DNA of 9,160 nucleotides from NCBI GenBank assembly GCA_946062035.1, contig CAMGTS010000039.1, forward strand, positions 1 through 9,160. Direction: 5' to 3'. Below, one piece after another: positions 1-7,503 of this stretch; position 1 is the stretch's first letter; the number at the start of each line of letters is the position of its first letter. The stretch is from an uncultured Bacteroidales bacterium. Lineage in GTDB: Bacteria; Bacteroidota; Bacteroidia; Bacteroidales; UBA932. The translations under genes were made by a program, and so were the position numbers. The notes beneath the pieces were generated by a model. That model was given only the letters and a program-made list of their open reading frames with translations, searched no databases and was not told the origin of the DNA.

Positions 1-1958
1 CAAAGCAGCTTTTCCCTGAGGGAAACGCTTTAGGAAAACCTCTGACTGTAGTCGGAAATCGTACGATTTTCATAAACAGGGCAGATATGCCTGATCCATA
101 CGACTCGACCCTTGTGTATACAGTCAGTGGAGTCGTGCCTGATTTTGACCATACTGTGCTGCCCAACGACACGAAAATTATTCTGCCTTTCAGTCGTCAC
201 CCCCAGGTGCTCGGCTACAGACTGCTCAATGATACTTATGTCAGCTCGCAATATGGTTGCTGCAAGACTTTCTACCTGCTTCGGGAGGGAATGAACTTGG
301 AACCGAAAGCAGAGAAAATAAGTGATTTCATAAATTCTCACGCTTTCCGTTTCGGAACGGATGATCCTGACGCTAAATACTCTTTTACGCCTCTTCGAAA
401 AGTCATGTTCGCTCCTCAAAACGATGGCGACGGACTTGAAAAAGGCGACAAAGGGTTGCTTACCGTCCTGCTGAGTGCGATTATCGCGATCCTGCTGTTC
501 GCCATAACCAACTATATCAACCTGACAGTAGCGAATACGGGAATGAGAGCAAAAGAGATGGCTACAAGACGTTTACTCGGCACAAACAAGTCAAGTATTA
601 TTTTCAAACTGATGGAGGAATCCGTGCTGATGGTGACGGTCTCATTCCTGATAGGACTTGCTCTTGCATTCGCCTTCCAGGATGATTTCGCAACCCTTTT
701 CAAGGGCAAGATAATGCTTGCTCGTGATATCAATCCGGGGACAGTAGTTTTCAGCATCGCCTTTATCCTTTTCACGGGCGTGCTTGCAGGACTTATTCCG
801 GGTCTGCAGATTTCGAGCTTCAAGCCTGTTGATGTGGTAAAAGGTTCGTTTAGGGCGAAATCTAAAATGGTTTTCAGCCGCATATTCATAATGCTGCAAA
901 ACCTTATCACTGTGGTCATGCTGACGGCTTCATTGGTCATTACACTGCAGATAAGGCATTTAGTCAAGGCTCCATTGGGAGTGAATACGGAAAATATAGT
1001 AATCGTATCACCTGACAGCGGAGAAGATGCCGCAGTTCGAAGTGCCCTTGAGAGACTGCCTTGCGTGCAGTCGATTGGAACGACAAACGGGTCAAGCCTT
1101 ATATCATATACCTCATCCATGTCCCTTGTGCCGGACAAAGAGGGCAAGAATCATGTTGTCTACAAAACAGAGATGGATAAGGCCGCATTGGATATCTATG
1201 GATTGGAAATATTAAAAGACTATAGCGCAGTTCCGGGGAGTATATACTTTAATGAAGAATTCTGCCGTGTGTATGGAGTAGGTGAGGATGACAGGGAAGT
1301 AATCTATGGCGGCGGAAATGGCTCTGAGGCAATCGGAGGTATCGTCAAGGATTTTCATCAGGGGAATATACTTGATCCGGTGCAGCCATTCAGAATCACT
1401 CTCAAAGAGACTGCAGATATCGGCCATCCGAAATTCATAGCGCTGACTGACGGTTCTGCGAATGCGAGGAAAGTGATTTCTGACGCTGTGGCTGAAGTGA
1501 TCTCGGACACGAGCGAAATGGATTGGACCGTGAGGGTAAGTGATTTGAATGGTTCATTCTACGAGCAGCGTCAACTTCTGCGCATAGTGATGATGTTCAC
1601 AATCATAGCCGTTATTATCTCTATTCTCGGCTTCATTGGAATCTCACTCTTTTTCATCCGTCAGAGACGCAGTGAGATAGCCGTAAGGAGGATTATGGGA
1701 GGCAGCGTATCGGAGGTTATAATGCTCATGCTTGTCAAGTTCTGCGCTCCTCTGCTGATTTCGGTGCTTGCCGCTGTCCCTTTGGCCTACTGGGTTATGG
1801 AGAAATGGTTGCAGGATTTCAGCTACAGGCTTCCGCTCAGCGCTTGGATATTTATAGCGACAGGAGTAGGGTCTATATTGATTGCGGTGCTGTCTGTACT
1901 CTGGCAGAGTGTAAGCGCTGTCCGCTCAAATCCGGCAGATTCCATAAAGACTGAGTAG
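1..1958 (+). CDS. ABC transporter permease, MacB/FtsX family (5' end cut by window)
   Basis: This is an inner-membrane permease subunit of a MacB-like (Type VII) ABC transporter. The frame is open from base 3, and the 28 codons before the ATG at 87 read like the normal MacB periplasmic core (LFPEGNALGKPLTV, compare the family's 'FG..nPiGk'), so the true start lies left of the window. There are 651 residues visible. Compared with the 799-residue paralogue downstream, about 150 are missing, including the first membrane helix. Numbering from base 3, hydrophobic helices lie near 151-175, 199-225, 246-268, 290-316, 526-552, 579-599 and 612-635. This gives two FtsX domains separated by a periplasmic domain carrying GGIVKDFHQGNIL. 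Cytoplasmic coupling motifs follow the first helix of each FtsX domain (RAKEMATRRLLG and RRSEIAVRRIMG). The C-terminus NPADSIKTE is typical. The family call is firm; the substrate is unknown. Confidence 0.93.
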   Translation, partial: KQLFPEGNALGKPLTVVGNRTIFINRADMPDPYDSTLVYTVSGVVPDFDHTVLPNDTKIILPFSRHPQVLGYRLLNDTYVSSQYGCCKTFYLLREGMNLEPKAEKISDFINSHAFRFGTDDPDAKYSFTPLRKVMFAPQNDGDGLEKGDKGLLTVLLSAIIAILLFAITNYINLTVANTGMRAKEMATRRLLGTNKSSIIFKLMEESVLMVTVSFLIGLALAFAFQDDFATLFKGKIMLARDINPGTVVFSIAFILFTGVLAGLIPGLQISSFKPVDVVKGSFRAKSKMVFSRIFIMLQNLITVVMLTASLVITLQIRHLVKAPLGVNTENIVIVSPDSGEDAAVRSALERLPCVQSIGTTNGSSLISYTSSMSLVPDKEGKNHVVYKTEMDKAALDIYGLEILKDYSAVPGSIYFNEEFCRVYGVGEDDREVIYGGGNGSEAIGGIVKDFHQGNILDPVQPFRITLKETADIGHPKFIALTDGSANARKVISDAVAEVISDTSEMDWTVRVSDLNGSFYEQRQLLRIVMMFTIIAVIISILGFIGISLFFIRQRRSEIAVRRIMGGSVSEVIMLMLVKFCAPLLISVLAAVPLAYWVMEKWLQDFSYRLPLSAWIFIATGVGSILIAVLSVLWQSVSAVRSNPADSIKTE

Positions 1959-2018
1959 ATCCGCTGTAGCGCTCCGATAGTATATTAAATTGATTATTAA
2001 CTTAAAAAACAAATAACA
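1959..2018 (+). promoter_or_regulatory. A/T-rich leader before the ABC ATPase gene; possible internal promoter
   Basis: Sixty bases separate the first permease from the ATPase gene, whereas the next junction in the block has only 5. The second half is strongly A/T-rich and ends in AAAAAACAAATAACA directly before the ATG. It has no Shine-Dalgarno motif, as is usual for translation starts in Bacteroidota. TAAATTG near 1986-1992 is one T short of the Bacteroidota -7 consensus TAnnTTTG, and I see no convincing -33 TTTG at the right distance. A promoter here is possible but not shown. No terminator hairpin is visible, so read-through from the upstream permease is likely. Confidence 0.25.
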
Positions 2019-2699
2019 ATGATTAAAGTATCAGACTTGTGCAAAGTTTTCCGCACAGAAGAAATCGAGACGACTGCTCTCAATAATGTATCGTTTGAAA
2101 TCAAAGACGGCGAATTTGTAGCCATTATGGGACCTTCAGGTTGCGGCAAATCAACCCTGCTGAACATCCTCGGCCTGCTTGACAATCCGACTTCAGGAAA
2201 TTATGAACTGCTCGGCAAAGAGGTGGGTGGTCTCAAGGAGAAGGATCGTACCAAGTTCCGCAAGGGTAATATCGGCTTTGTATTTCAGAGCTTCAACCTT
2301 ATCGATGAACTCAATGTGTATGAGAATGTAGAGCTTCCTCTGCGCTACCTGAATATCAGCGCATCAGAGCGCAAGGAGCGTGTGACCGCAATGCTCAAGA
2401 GAATGAACATCAGTCACCGTGCACAGCACTTCCCTCAACAGCTTTCCGGCGGTCAGCAGCAGAGAGTGGCTATCGCACGTGCCGTAGTTTCCAATCCTAA
2501 ACTGATTCTTGCCGATGAGCCTACAGGTAACCTTGACTCAAAGAACGGCAAGGAGGTAATGTCGCTCCTTAGCGAACTCAACGCCGAGGGGACGACCATA
2601 GTAATGGTGACCCACTCCCAGAAAGATGCCGCCGTTGCCCAGCGCACAATCAACCTCTTTGACGGTGCCATCGTCAGCGATGTAAAGAATGAATTGTAA
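2019..2699 (+). CDS. ABC transporter ATP-binding protein, MacB/LolD type
   Basis: This is the cytoplasmic ATPase that drives the flanking permeases. At 226 residues it has the usual stand-alone LolD/MacB size. All motifs are present: Walker A GPSGCGKST at 38-46, Q-loop glutamine at 90 in FVFQSFNLI, signature LSGGQQQR at 142-149, Walker B LILADEP at 162-168 with catalytic Glu167, D-loop GNLDS at 170-174, and H-loop His199 in VTHS. The run GLLDNPTSG shortly after Walker A is typical of the LolD/MacB/FtsE branch rather than of importers. It lies 60 bases after one permease and 5 bases before the other, so it probably serves both, either as a homodimer under a permease heterodimer or under two homodimers. 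An essential LolCDE role cannot be excluded, but the flanking proteins are full two-domain permeases of about 800 residues rather than LolC/E-sized, so a MacB-like exporter fits better. Confidence 0.96.
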   Translation: MIKVSDLCKVFRTEEIETTALNNVSFEIKDGEFVAIMGPSGCGKSTLLNILGLLDNPTSGNYELLGKEVGGLKEKDRTKFRKGNIGFVFQSFNLIDELNVYENVELPLRYLNISASERKERVTAMLKRMNISHRAQHFPQQLSGGQQQRVAIARAVVSNPKLILADEPTGNLDSKNGKEVMSLLSELNAEGTTIVMVTHSQKDAAVAQRTINLFDGAIVSDVKNEL

Positions 2700-2704
2700 A
2701 GAAA

Positions 2705-5104
2705 ATGTCTATAAAGAATATTTTTCGTAGAAAGACGGCGGCTTGGTCGTCGCTCCTGAATGTGTTGGGGATGGCGATGGCCTTTGCCGCGCTGTACATC
2801 ATTTTCGTCCAGGTGGATTATGACCTGGGCTATAATAAAGGAATCAAGGATTCGGAGAGGATTTATGCTATTTCTGTTCCTGACTGGTACGAGGAAGGAC
2901 ATTATATGACTTGGCTTAACCGTCCTATGTGTGAGAAGATGATTTCCGACATTTCCTGTGTGGAGGCAGGTGGCATGTCCTATTGCGCCTCACAAGGGGC
3001 AAGGGAAGATTATTATCTGTCTGCTGAGTCTGAAACATCCGTGTCTTTGTTCCGTAGCAGTTTCTCTGCAGGTGCGCTGGATGTCTTCGGGATGCAGGCA
3101 GTAAGCGGCAGTTTCGATAAAATGCCGACGCTGTCTGGCGGTATGGCTTTGTCGGAGAAGAAGGCTAAGGAATTGTCTCTGAGCGTAGGAGATGTGCTCT
3201 ATCTGAAAATGGTGAACGGCGGTAAGATGGCTGTGCATATCGCAGCCATTTTTAAGGAGTTTCCGAAAAACAGCGATATGTATGGTTTTGACTGTTTCAA
3301 CTTGATAGGAAACGAGAGCATTAACAACTGGTCCGAGTGGTCATATCCGTATTTTGTGAAGCTTCGTTCTACTGCGGACAAGGAGGAGTTTGAAAAGCAG
3401 GCATTAGATCTGATGCTCAAGCTGTCTGCTGAGGATAGCGACGAGCCTGTGAGTGAGGATGATATCGCAGAGGTTGAGAGACGTCTGAAAGTCCGTCTCT
3501 TTCCTTTGGAACAGTTGTATTTTGAAAAGTCGGTAGGAACTGCGGGTCGTAGCGGCAGCAGGATCAGTACCTATACTTTACTTGCAATTGCTATTTTGGT
3601 GATAATCATCGCTTTCATCAATTTTGTGAATTTCTTTTTCGCACTTGTCCCTGTACGCCTGAAGAGTTTCAATACGAGAAAAATTCTGGGTGCTTCACGT
3701 ATGCGTCTGGCAATGAGTGTCGTAGGCGAGTCTGTCGTGATGGTTGTTACGGCAATTGCCATTGCGGCTCTCTTGGTTCATCTGTTTGCCGGCAGCGAGT
3801 GGGGATCTCTGATGCGTTGTAGTATCGCTTTTTCGCAAAATATAGGGGTAATGTTATGTGTCGTTGTAACGATGATTCTGCTTGGTGTGGCTTCAAGCCT
3901 TTATCCCGCTTTGTATATCACATCATTTTCGCCGGCGTTTGCACTTAGAGGGAGTCTTGGTTCCACGGCCAAAGGCAAACTCTTCCGCACCGGACTCATA
4001 GGTTTCCAGTTTCTTGTATCAATCTGTCTGATTATCTGCGTAAGTTTTATTACTATGCAGAGAAGCTATATGTTGCACCATGATCTTGGCTTCAACCGCA
4101 GCCGGCTTCTGGAAGTTCGGACAAGCTATAAAATTGCCGGACCTGAACGTGAAACAGCGACTGACAAGCTGAAATCTGAGCCGGGAATCAAGGACGTGAC
4201 ATGGGCGAACGGCAGGATAATAGAGCCGGGAAGAATGGGCTGGGGAAGACAGTTCAAAGAGGAACAGATTAATTTTCAGTGCTATCCGGTGAGCTACAAC
4301 TTCCTTGATTTTATGGGGATTGAGTTGGTCGAAGGTCGAGATTTCACCAAGAGCGACGAACTCAGCGAGAAAGGTGTATTCATTTTCAATGAAGCGGCAC
4401 GAGACAAATTCGGTCTTACATTAGAGGATAAAATGGAAGGTCACAACGGACTTACTGACATAGCGGGTATCTGTAAGAACTTCAATTACAGGCCGCTGTC
4501 GGGAGATGTGGCTCCATTCGCTCTCTATATTTTCGGCAAGAATTCCTGGAAGGTCAACAATACCCTGTATATCAGGACAGAGTCTAATGTGGATTATTCT
4601 CTGCTTATGGGCCGTATCAAGGGCATTCTTCATGAGTTGGACCCTATGGTGTCTGAAGATGAAATCAATGTCAGGTTTTTTGACCAAAGTCTGGAGTCAG
4701 AATATCAAGCCGAAAAACGCACTTCGCATATCATTCTGCTATTCACTATTTTAGCTATTGTGATTTCATTGATGGGCGTCTTTGGACTTGTCATGTTTGA
4801 GGCCGAGTACAGACGCAAGGAAATCGGCATCAGACGAGTGAACGGAGCTACCATTCCGGATATTCTGAAGATGTTCAATGTCAAATACATAAAGACTGTG
4901 CTTGTCTGCTTTGTTATTGCGGCGCCGCTTGCGTGGTATATCGTTGACTCTTATCTGAAAGGCTTCGCCTACCGTATGCCTATGCACTGGTGGATTTTCG
5001 CTTTGGCGCTGTCAGCTGTCCTTATTGTGACGGTCTGCGTTGTGACCCTCCGTAGCCTTTCAGCCGCCACATCTGCCCCTGTCGAGTCAATCCACACGGA
5101 GTAA
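2705..5104 (+). CDS. ABC transporter permease, MacB/FtsX family, full length
   Basis: This is a complete 799-residue inner-membrane permease starting 5 bases after the ATPase stop, so it is almost certainly translated from the same message. The order is: short basic N-terminus (MSIKNIFRRK), helix 17-36, periplasmic domain about 37-289, helices 290-314, 339-361 and 378-402, helix 428-450, second periplasmic domain about 451-674, then helices 675-699, 729-749 and 762-782. DYDLGYNKGIKDSERIYAI after the first helix matches the family pattern of Bacteroidota permeases. The second FtsX domain has a canonical coupling motif (RRKEIGIRRVNGAT, from about 703), but the first has RLKSFNTRKILGAS (from about 318), which lacks the usual 'KEIG'. 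The C-terminus APVESIHTE mirrors NPADSIKTE of the upstream permease, marking the two as paralogues, although their periplasmic domains differ widely. Signal molecules, peptides, drugs or lipoproteins are all possible cargo. Confidence 0.95.
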   Translation: MSIKNIFRRKTAAWSSLLNVLGMAMAFAALYIIFVQVDYDLGYNKGIKDSERIYAISVPDWYEEGHYMTWLNRPMCEKMISDISCVEAGGMSYCASQGAREDYYLSAESETSVSLFRSSFSAGALDVFGMQAVSGSFDKMPTLSGGMALSEKKAKELSLSVGDVLYLKMVNGGKMAVHIAAIFKEFPKNSDMYGFDCFNLIGNESINNWSEWSYPYFVKLRSTADKEEFEKQALDLMLKLSAEDSDEPVSEDDIAEVERRLKVRLFPLEQLYFEKSVGTAGRSGSRISTYTLLAIAILVIIIAFINFVNFFFALVPVRLKSFNTRKILGASRMRLAMSVVGESVVMVVTAIAIAALLVHLFAGSEWGSLMRCSIAFSQNIGVMLCVVVTMILLGVASSLYPALYITSFSPAFALRGSLGSTAKGKLFRTGLIGFQFLVSICLIICVSFITMQRSYMLHHDLGFNRSRLLEVRTSYKIAGPERETATDKLKSEPGIKDVTWANGRIIEPGRMGWGRQFKEEQINFQCYPVSYNFLDFMGIELVEGRDFTKSDELSEKGVFIFNEAARDKFGLTLEDKMEGHNGLTDIAGICKNFNYRPLSGDVAPFALYIFGKNSWKVNNTLYIRTESNVDYSLLMGRIKGILHELDPMVSEDEINVRFFDQSLESEYQAEKRTSHIILLFTILAIVISLMGVFGLVMFEAEYRRKEIGIRRVNGATIPDILKMFNVKYIKTVLVCFVIAAPLAWYIVDSYLKGFAYRMPMHWWIFALALSAVLIVTVCVVTLRSLSAATSAPVESIHTE

Positions 5105-5122
5105 ATCAGAATTGTAGGGAGG

Positions 5123-5902
5123 TTATTTTAAGCGGAAGAACGAGAGTATGATAGCGGTGGCGGTAGCGACATTGAGCGATTCAGAGTGAGAGTCCGGGTT
5201 GTACGGCGGTATCAGCAGTCTGTTGCTTGCAGGTATCAAATCCCTGATCTCATGTGAGATGCCGAACGATTCGCTCCCCATCACTATTATAGAACTTCCG
5301 CATTGGGACTGGATGGCAGAGACATTCTCAAGACCTATAGGGCTGCCATCCAATAGAGTCCCGTAAAGAGCATATCCGTCTTTCCCGAATTCGCCGAGGG
5401 TTTCCGATAAGTCGCAATAGATTACCGGAACTCTGAAAATCGAACCCATCGTAGCCTGAACAGTCTTTGGATTATAAAGCTCTACGCTGCTGTGCGATGC
5501 GATTACGGCTTTCACTCCGAACCAGTCACAAAGGCGGATGATTGTTCCGAGGTTGCCCGGATCTGATACACCGTCGAGCGCTACGATAATTTCATTAGTG
5601 CTGTGAGAATGTGGTACTGGTCCGCTGATTATATCTTCCAAAGAGTATTCTCTTTTCCTGACAACCGCAAGGATAGGGGAAGGGGTTGACAATGAGGAGA
5701 TTTTCTTCATAGCATCATCGCCTATCTCCGACTTGCGGTAGACGGATACGACCTCGAAATCTGAATCCAAGGCTTCCGCCACAAGCTTCTCGCCCTCAAC
5801 CACAAACAAGCCGCTTTCAGCTCTGAACTTCTTTTGCGAGAGGCTTCTGATAAGCTTTATATCCTTGTTGCTGAGTTTTTTATCGCTGTCGCTAAATTGC
5901 AT
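5123..5902 (-). CDS. SpoU/TrmH-family RNA 2'-O-ribose methyltransferase
   Basis: This is a SAM-dependent methyltransferase of the knotted SPOUT class, which modifies a ribose 2'-OH in rRNA or tRNA in the cytoplasm. At 259 residues it is normal for the family. The N-terminal substrate-binding domain covers about 14-90 (LSQKKFRAESGLFVVEGEKLV is the usual entry motif). The catalytic domain runs from 105 to the end with all three SpoU motifs: motif 1 LDGVSDPGNLGTIIR at 109-123 with Asn117 and Arg123, motif 2 IVMGSESFGIS at 206-216, and motif 3 ending in ESLNVATATA at 241-250, which form the SAM-binding knot. The ATG lies 9 bases after the arginine decarboxylase stop, and AGAGG sits 3 bases before it, overlapping the end of that gene, so the two are probably co-transcribed. 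Whether the target is 23S rRNA (RlmB-like) or tRNA (TrmH-like) cannot be decided from sequence. Confidence 0.93.
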   Translation of the reverse strand: MQFSDSDKKLSNKDIKLIRSLSQKKFRAESGLFVVEGEKLVAEALDSDFEVVSVYRKSEIGDDAMKKISSLSTPSPILAVVRKREYSLEDIISGPVPHSHSTNEIIVALDGVSDPGNLGTIIRLCDWFGVKAVIASHSSVELYNPKTVQATMGSIFRVPVIYCDLSETLGEFGKDGYALYGTLLDGSPIGLENVSAIQSQCGSSIIVMGSESFGISHEIRDLIPASNRLLIPPYNPDSHSESLNVATATAIILSFFRLK

Positions 5903-5911
5903 TATCCTCTA

Positions 5912-7315
5912 TTAGTATCCCAAAATCTTTAGCATGCTCTTGTATGACTGCTCCTTGCTGAACAGCTTGGTAAAATACTCTCCGTTTTCGTCCTTATCGA
6001 TGATTACGTGTTTAGGTGCCGGGATAAGGCAATGCTGTATTCCGCCGTAACCTGCGATTGATTCCTGATATGCTCCGGTATGGAAGAAACCGATGTAGAG
6101 AGGTTCCTCCTCTACACGGCTGCCGCGGGTAATAGGAAGGAAGATTGCGTTCGCATGAGCGTCCGCATTGTAGTAATCCTCGGAGTCGCAAGTGAGTCCG
6201 CCAAGGAAAACTCTCTGATACTGAGTGTCCCACTTGTTGATAGGGAGGAGCATGAAGCGTCGCTTGATGCCCCAAATATCAGGTAATGTAGTCATGAAGG
6301 AACTGTCGATCATGTACCAACGCTCTCTGTCATTCTGCTGTTTTACGTCAAGGATTTCAAATATCGTAGCCCCGGCCTCTCCTACGGTAAAGCTTCCGAA
6401 CTCGGTATAGATGTTCGGTTCGGGAACTCCGCGCTGTGTGCATATCGCCTTTATCTGAGATATAATCTCCTCAGTCATATACTCGTAATCGTAGTCTATC
6501 GCAAGCGAAGTCTTGACCGGGAATCCGCCTCCGATGTTCAAGGAATCCAAGTCTGGGCAGACATTGTGCAAGTCGCAATAGACGTTTACGCACTTGGCCA
6601 ACTCGTTCCAATAGTATGCGTTATCCCTGATTCCGGTATTGATGAAGAAGTGGAGCATCTTTAGCGTGAACTTCTTGCTCTTGGAGATCTTCTCCTTATA
6701 GAAAGGTACTATATCGGAATATCTGATGCCGAGTCTTGAGGTGTAGAACTCGAATTTCGGCTCTTCCTCCGATGCGATTCTTATACCCAACTGGCAACTT
6801 CCGTTGATCGCCTTGTCAAAGTCGTCAAACTCGGCGATGTTGTCGAGGACGGGGATGATATTGTTCCATCCGTCGTTGCACTTGTTAGCGATATTCTCTA
6901 TATAGGTGTCTCTCTTGAATCCGTTGCAGACAATCTGGATGTCCTTTTTGATCAGGCCCTCCTCAAAAAGACTGTCGACAAGGTTGAAGTCGAATGCGGA
7001 TGAGGTTTCAAGGTGAATGTCATTCTTGATCGCTTCCTGAAGCACAAAAGCGAAATGAGAACTTTTGGTGCAGTAGCAATAGTGGTAGCTTCCTTTATAA
7101 TCTACCTTTGCCATAGCCACATTGAACATCCTCTTCGCCCTTTGAATCTGGCTTGAAATTTTAGGAAGATAGGTGAGTTTGAGCGGAGTGCCGTATTGCT
7201 CGATAATATCCATCATAGGAATATCGTGGAATATCAGATTGCCGTCCTCAACCTTGAACTCTCCCTGTGGCCAATCAAAAGATTGTTCAACCAAATCGAT
7301 GTACTTGTTCTTCAT
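5912..7315 (-). CDS. speA: Arginine decarboxylase, short Bacteroidota form (fold type III PLP enzyme)
   Basis: It probably converts arginine to agmatine and CO2, the first step of polyamine synthesis. The 467 residues closely resemble the Flavobacteria-type arginine decarboxylase I know (MKNKYIDL start, EEEPKFEFYTSRLGI, FFINTGIRDNAYYWNEL, KILGY end), which is much shorter than E. coli SpeA (658). The fold is an alanine-racemase-like TIM barrel followed by a C-terminal beta domain. The PLP Schiff-base lysine is inferred to be Lys84 in YCTKSSH. GGGFP at 262-266 and EFGSFTVGEAG at 305-315 are the phosphate-binding segments, CDSEDYY at 376-382 supplies the active-site Cys/Asp, and GAYQ at 414-417 contacts the cofactor. 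The start at 7315 fits the family N-terminus; its leader is A/T-rich with no Shine-Dalgarno site. It heads a two-gene unit with the RNA methyltransferase. No agmatinase or agmatine deiminase gene is nearby. Another amino-acid substrate is possible but less likely. Confidence 0.88.
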   Translation of the reverse strand: MKNKYIDLVEQSFDWPQGEFKVEDGNLIFHDIPMMDIIEQYGTPLKLTYLPKISSQIQRAKRMFNVAMAKVDYKGSYHYCYCTKSSHFAFVLQEAIKNDIHLETSSAFDFNLVDSLFEEGLIKKDIQIVCNGFKRDTYIENIANKCNDGWNNIIPVLDNIAEFDDFDKAINGSCQLGIRIASEEEPKFEFYTSRLGIRYSDIVPFYKEKISKSKKFTLKMLHFFINTGIRDNAYYWNELAKCVNVYCDLHNVCPDLDSLNIGGGFPVKTSLAIDYDYEYMTEEIISQIKAICTQRGVPEPNIYTEFGSFTVGEAGATIFEILDVKQQNDRERWYMIDSSFMTTLPDIWGIKRRFMLLPINKWDTQYQRVFLGGLTCDSEDYYNADAHANAIFLPITRGSRVEEEPLYIGFFHTGAYQESIAGYGGIQHCLIPAPKHVIIDKDENGEYFTKLFSKEQSYKSMLKILGY

Positions 7316-7386
7316 TTTTGAAATCTAAGTAAGTTACATTAACATAAAATTACTCATCCAAGTTGTCCGGATTCTAAATCGGGCGC

Positions 7387-7401
7387 AATATAGCAAAAAG
7401 T
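7387..7401 (+). repeat. 15-base direct repeat, copy 1
   Basis: AATATAGCAAAAAGT occurs here and again, identically, at 7466-7480. It is followed by CGAGGGCTGAAA; the second copy is followed by AGAG and, after about 28 further bases, by GGGGCTGAAA at the tamL start, so the downstream context is partly repeated too. An exact 15-mer twice in 205 bases is unlikely by chance, although both copies are A/T-rich. Confidence 0.85.
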
Positions 7402-7406
7402 CGAGG

Positions 7407-7435
7407 GCTGAAAAATATTACAAGCTTTTTTCAGC
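7407..7435. repeat. Perfect inverted repeat, 9-base arms
   Basis: GCTGAAAAA at 7407-7415 pairs exactly with TTTTTCAGC at 7427-7435 across an 11-base loop. It could form a modest hairpin or serve as a protein-binding palindrome. It is not followed by a run of T on either strand and lies between divergent genes, so a transcription terminator role is unlikely. Only four of the nine pairs are strong or near a G:C end, so RNA stability would be limited. Confidence 0.7.
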
Positions 7436-7444
7436 AGAGACATA

Positions 7445-7473
7445 GCTATATGCCGATGCAATCGGAATATAGC
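7445..7473. repeat. Near-perfect palindrome, 13-base arms, 3-base loop
   Basis: GCTATATGCCGAT at 7445-7457 and ATCGGAATATAGC at 7461-7473 are complementary at 12 of 13 positions (only G7452/A7466 fails), with GCA between them. This is a good candidate operator for a dimeric regulator or a short hairpin. Its right arm overlaps the second copy of the 15-base direct repeat by 8 bases (7466-7473). It ends 47 bases before the tamL ATG and 130 bases from the speA ATG, so it could act on either gene. Confidence 0.75.
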
Positions 7474-7480
7474 AAAAAGT
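7466..7480 (+). repeat. 15-base direct repeat, copy 2
   Basis: This is identical to 7387-7401, with starts 79 bases apart. Its GCAAAAAGT end (7472-7480) is also nearly complementary to ACTTTTGC at 7497-7504, just ahead of tamL, so a third, imperfect inverted copy of part of the motif may be present. Confidence 0.85.
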
Positions 7481-7493
7481 AGAGAGTAGGATG

Positions 7494-7503
7494 TAAACTT
7501 TTG
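7494..7503 (+). promoter_or_regulatory. Weak candidate -7 element for tamL
   Basis: TAAACTTTTG lies 17 bases before the tamL ATG. It contains AACTTTTG, one base off the Bacteroidota -7 consensus TAnnTTTG; the TA present is two bases too far upstream for an exact match. I see no TTTG -33 box at the expected distance. If used, the transcript leader would be very short, about 10 bases. Confidence 0.2.

Noticed and set aside
87..89. ATG at 87 as the true start of the first permease
   Set aside because: The same frame stays open to base 3 and encodes a family-typical periplasmic segment before this Met. The gene would also lack its first membrane helix.
512..1147. Minus-strand open frame of 211 codons
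   Set aside because: It lies entirely within the first permease on the other strand. Its protein has no recognisable domain and reads like the complement of membrane-helix codons.
2453..2902. Minus-strand open frame of 149 codons
   Set aside because: It spans the end of the ATPase gene and the start of the next permease, both strongly supported, and resembles no family.
5912..7315. Diaminopimelate decarboxylase (LysA)
   Set aside because: It has the same fold, but the segments EEEPKFEFYTSRLGI, FFINTGIRDNAYYW and EFGSFTVGEAG match the short arginine decarboxylase family rather than LysA's HxGS and EPGR motifs.
7407..7435. Inverted repeat as an intrinsic terminator
   Set aside because: There is no T run after either arm, and it lies between divergent gene starts, where no transcript is expected to end.
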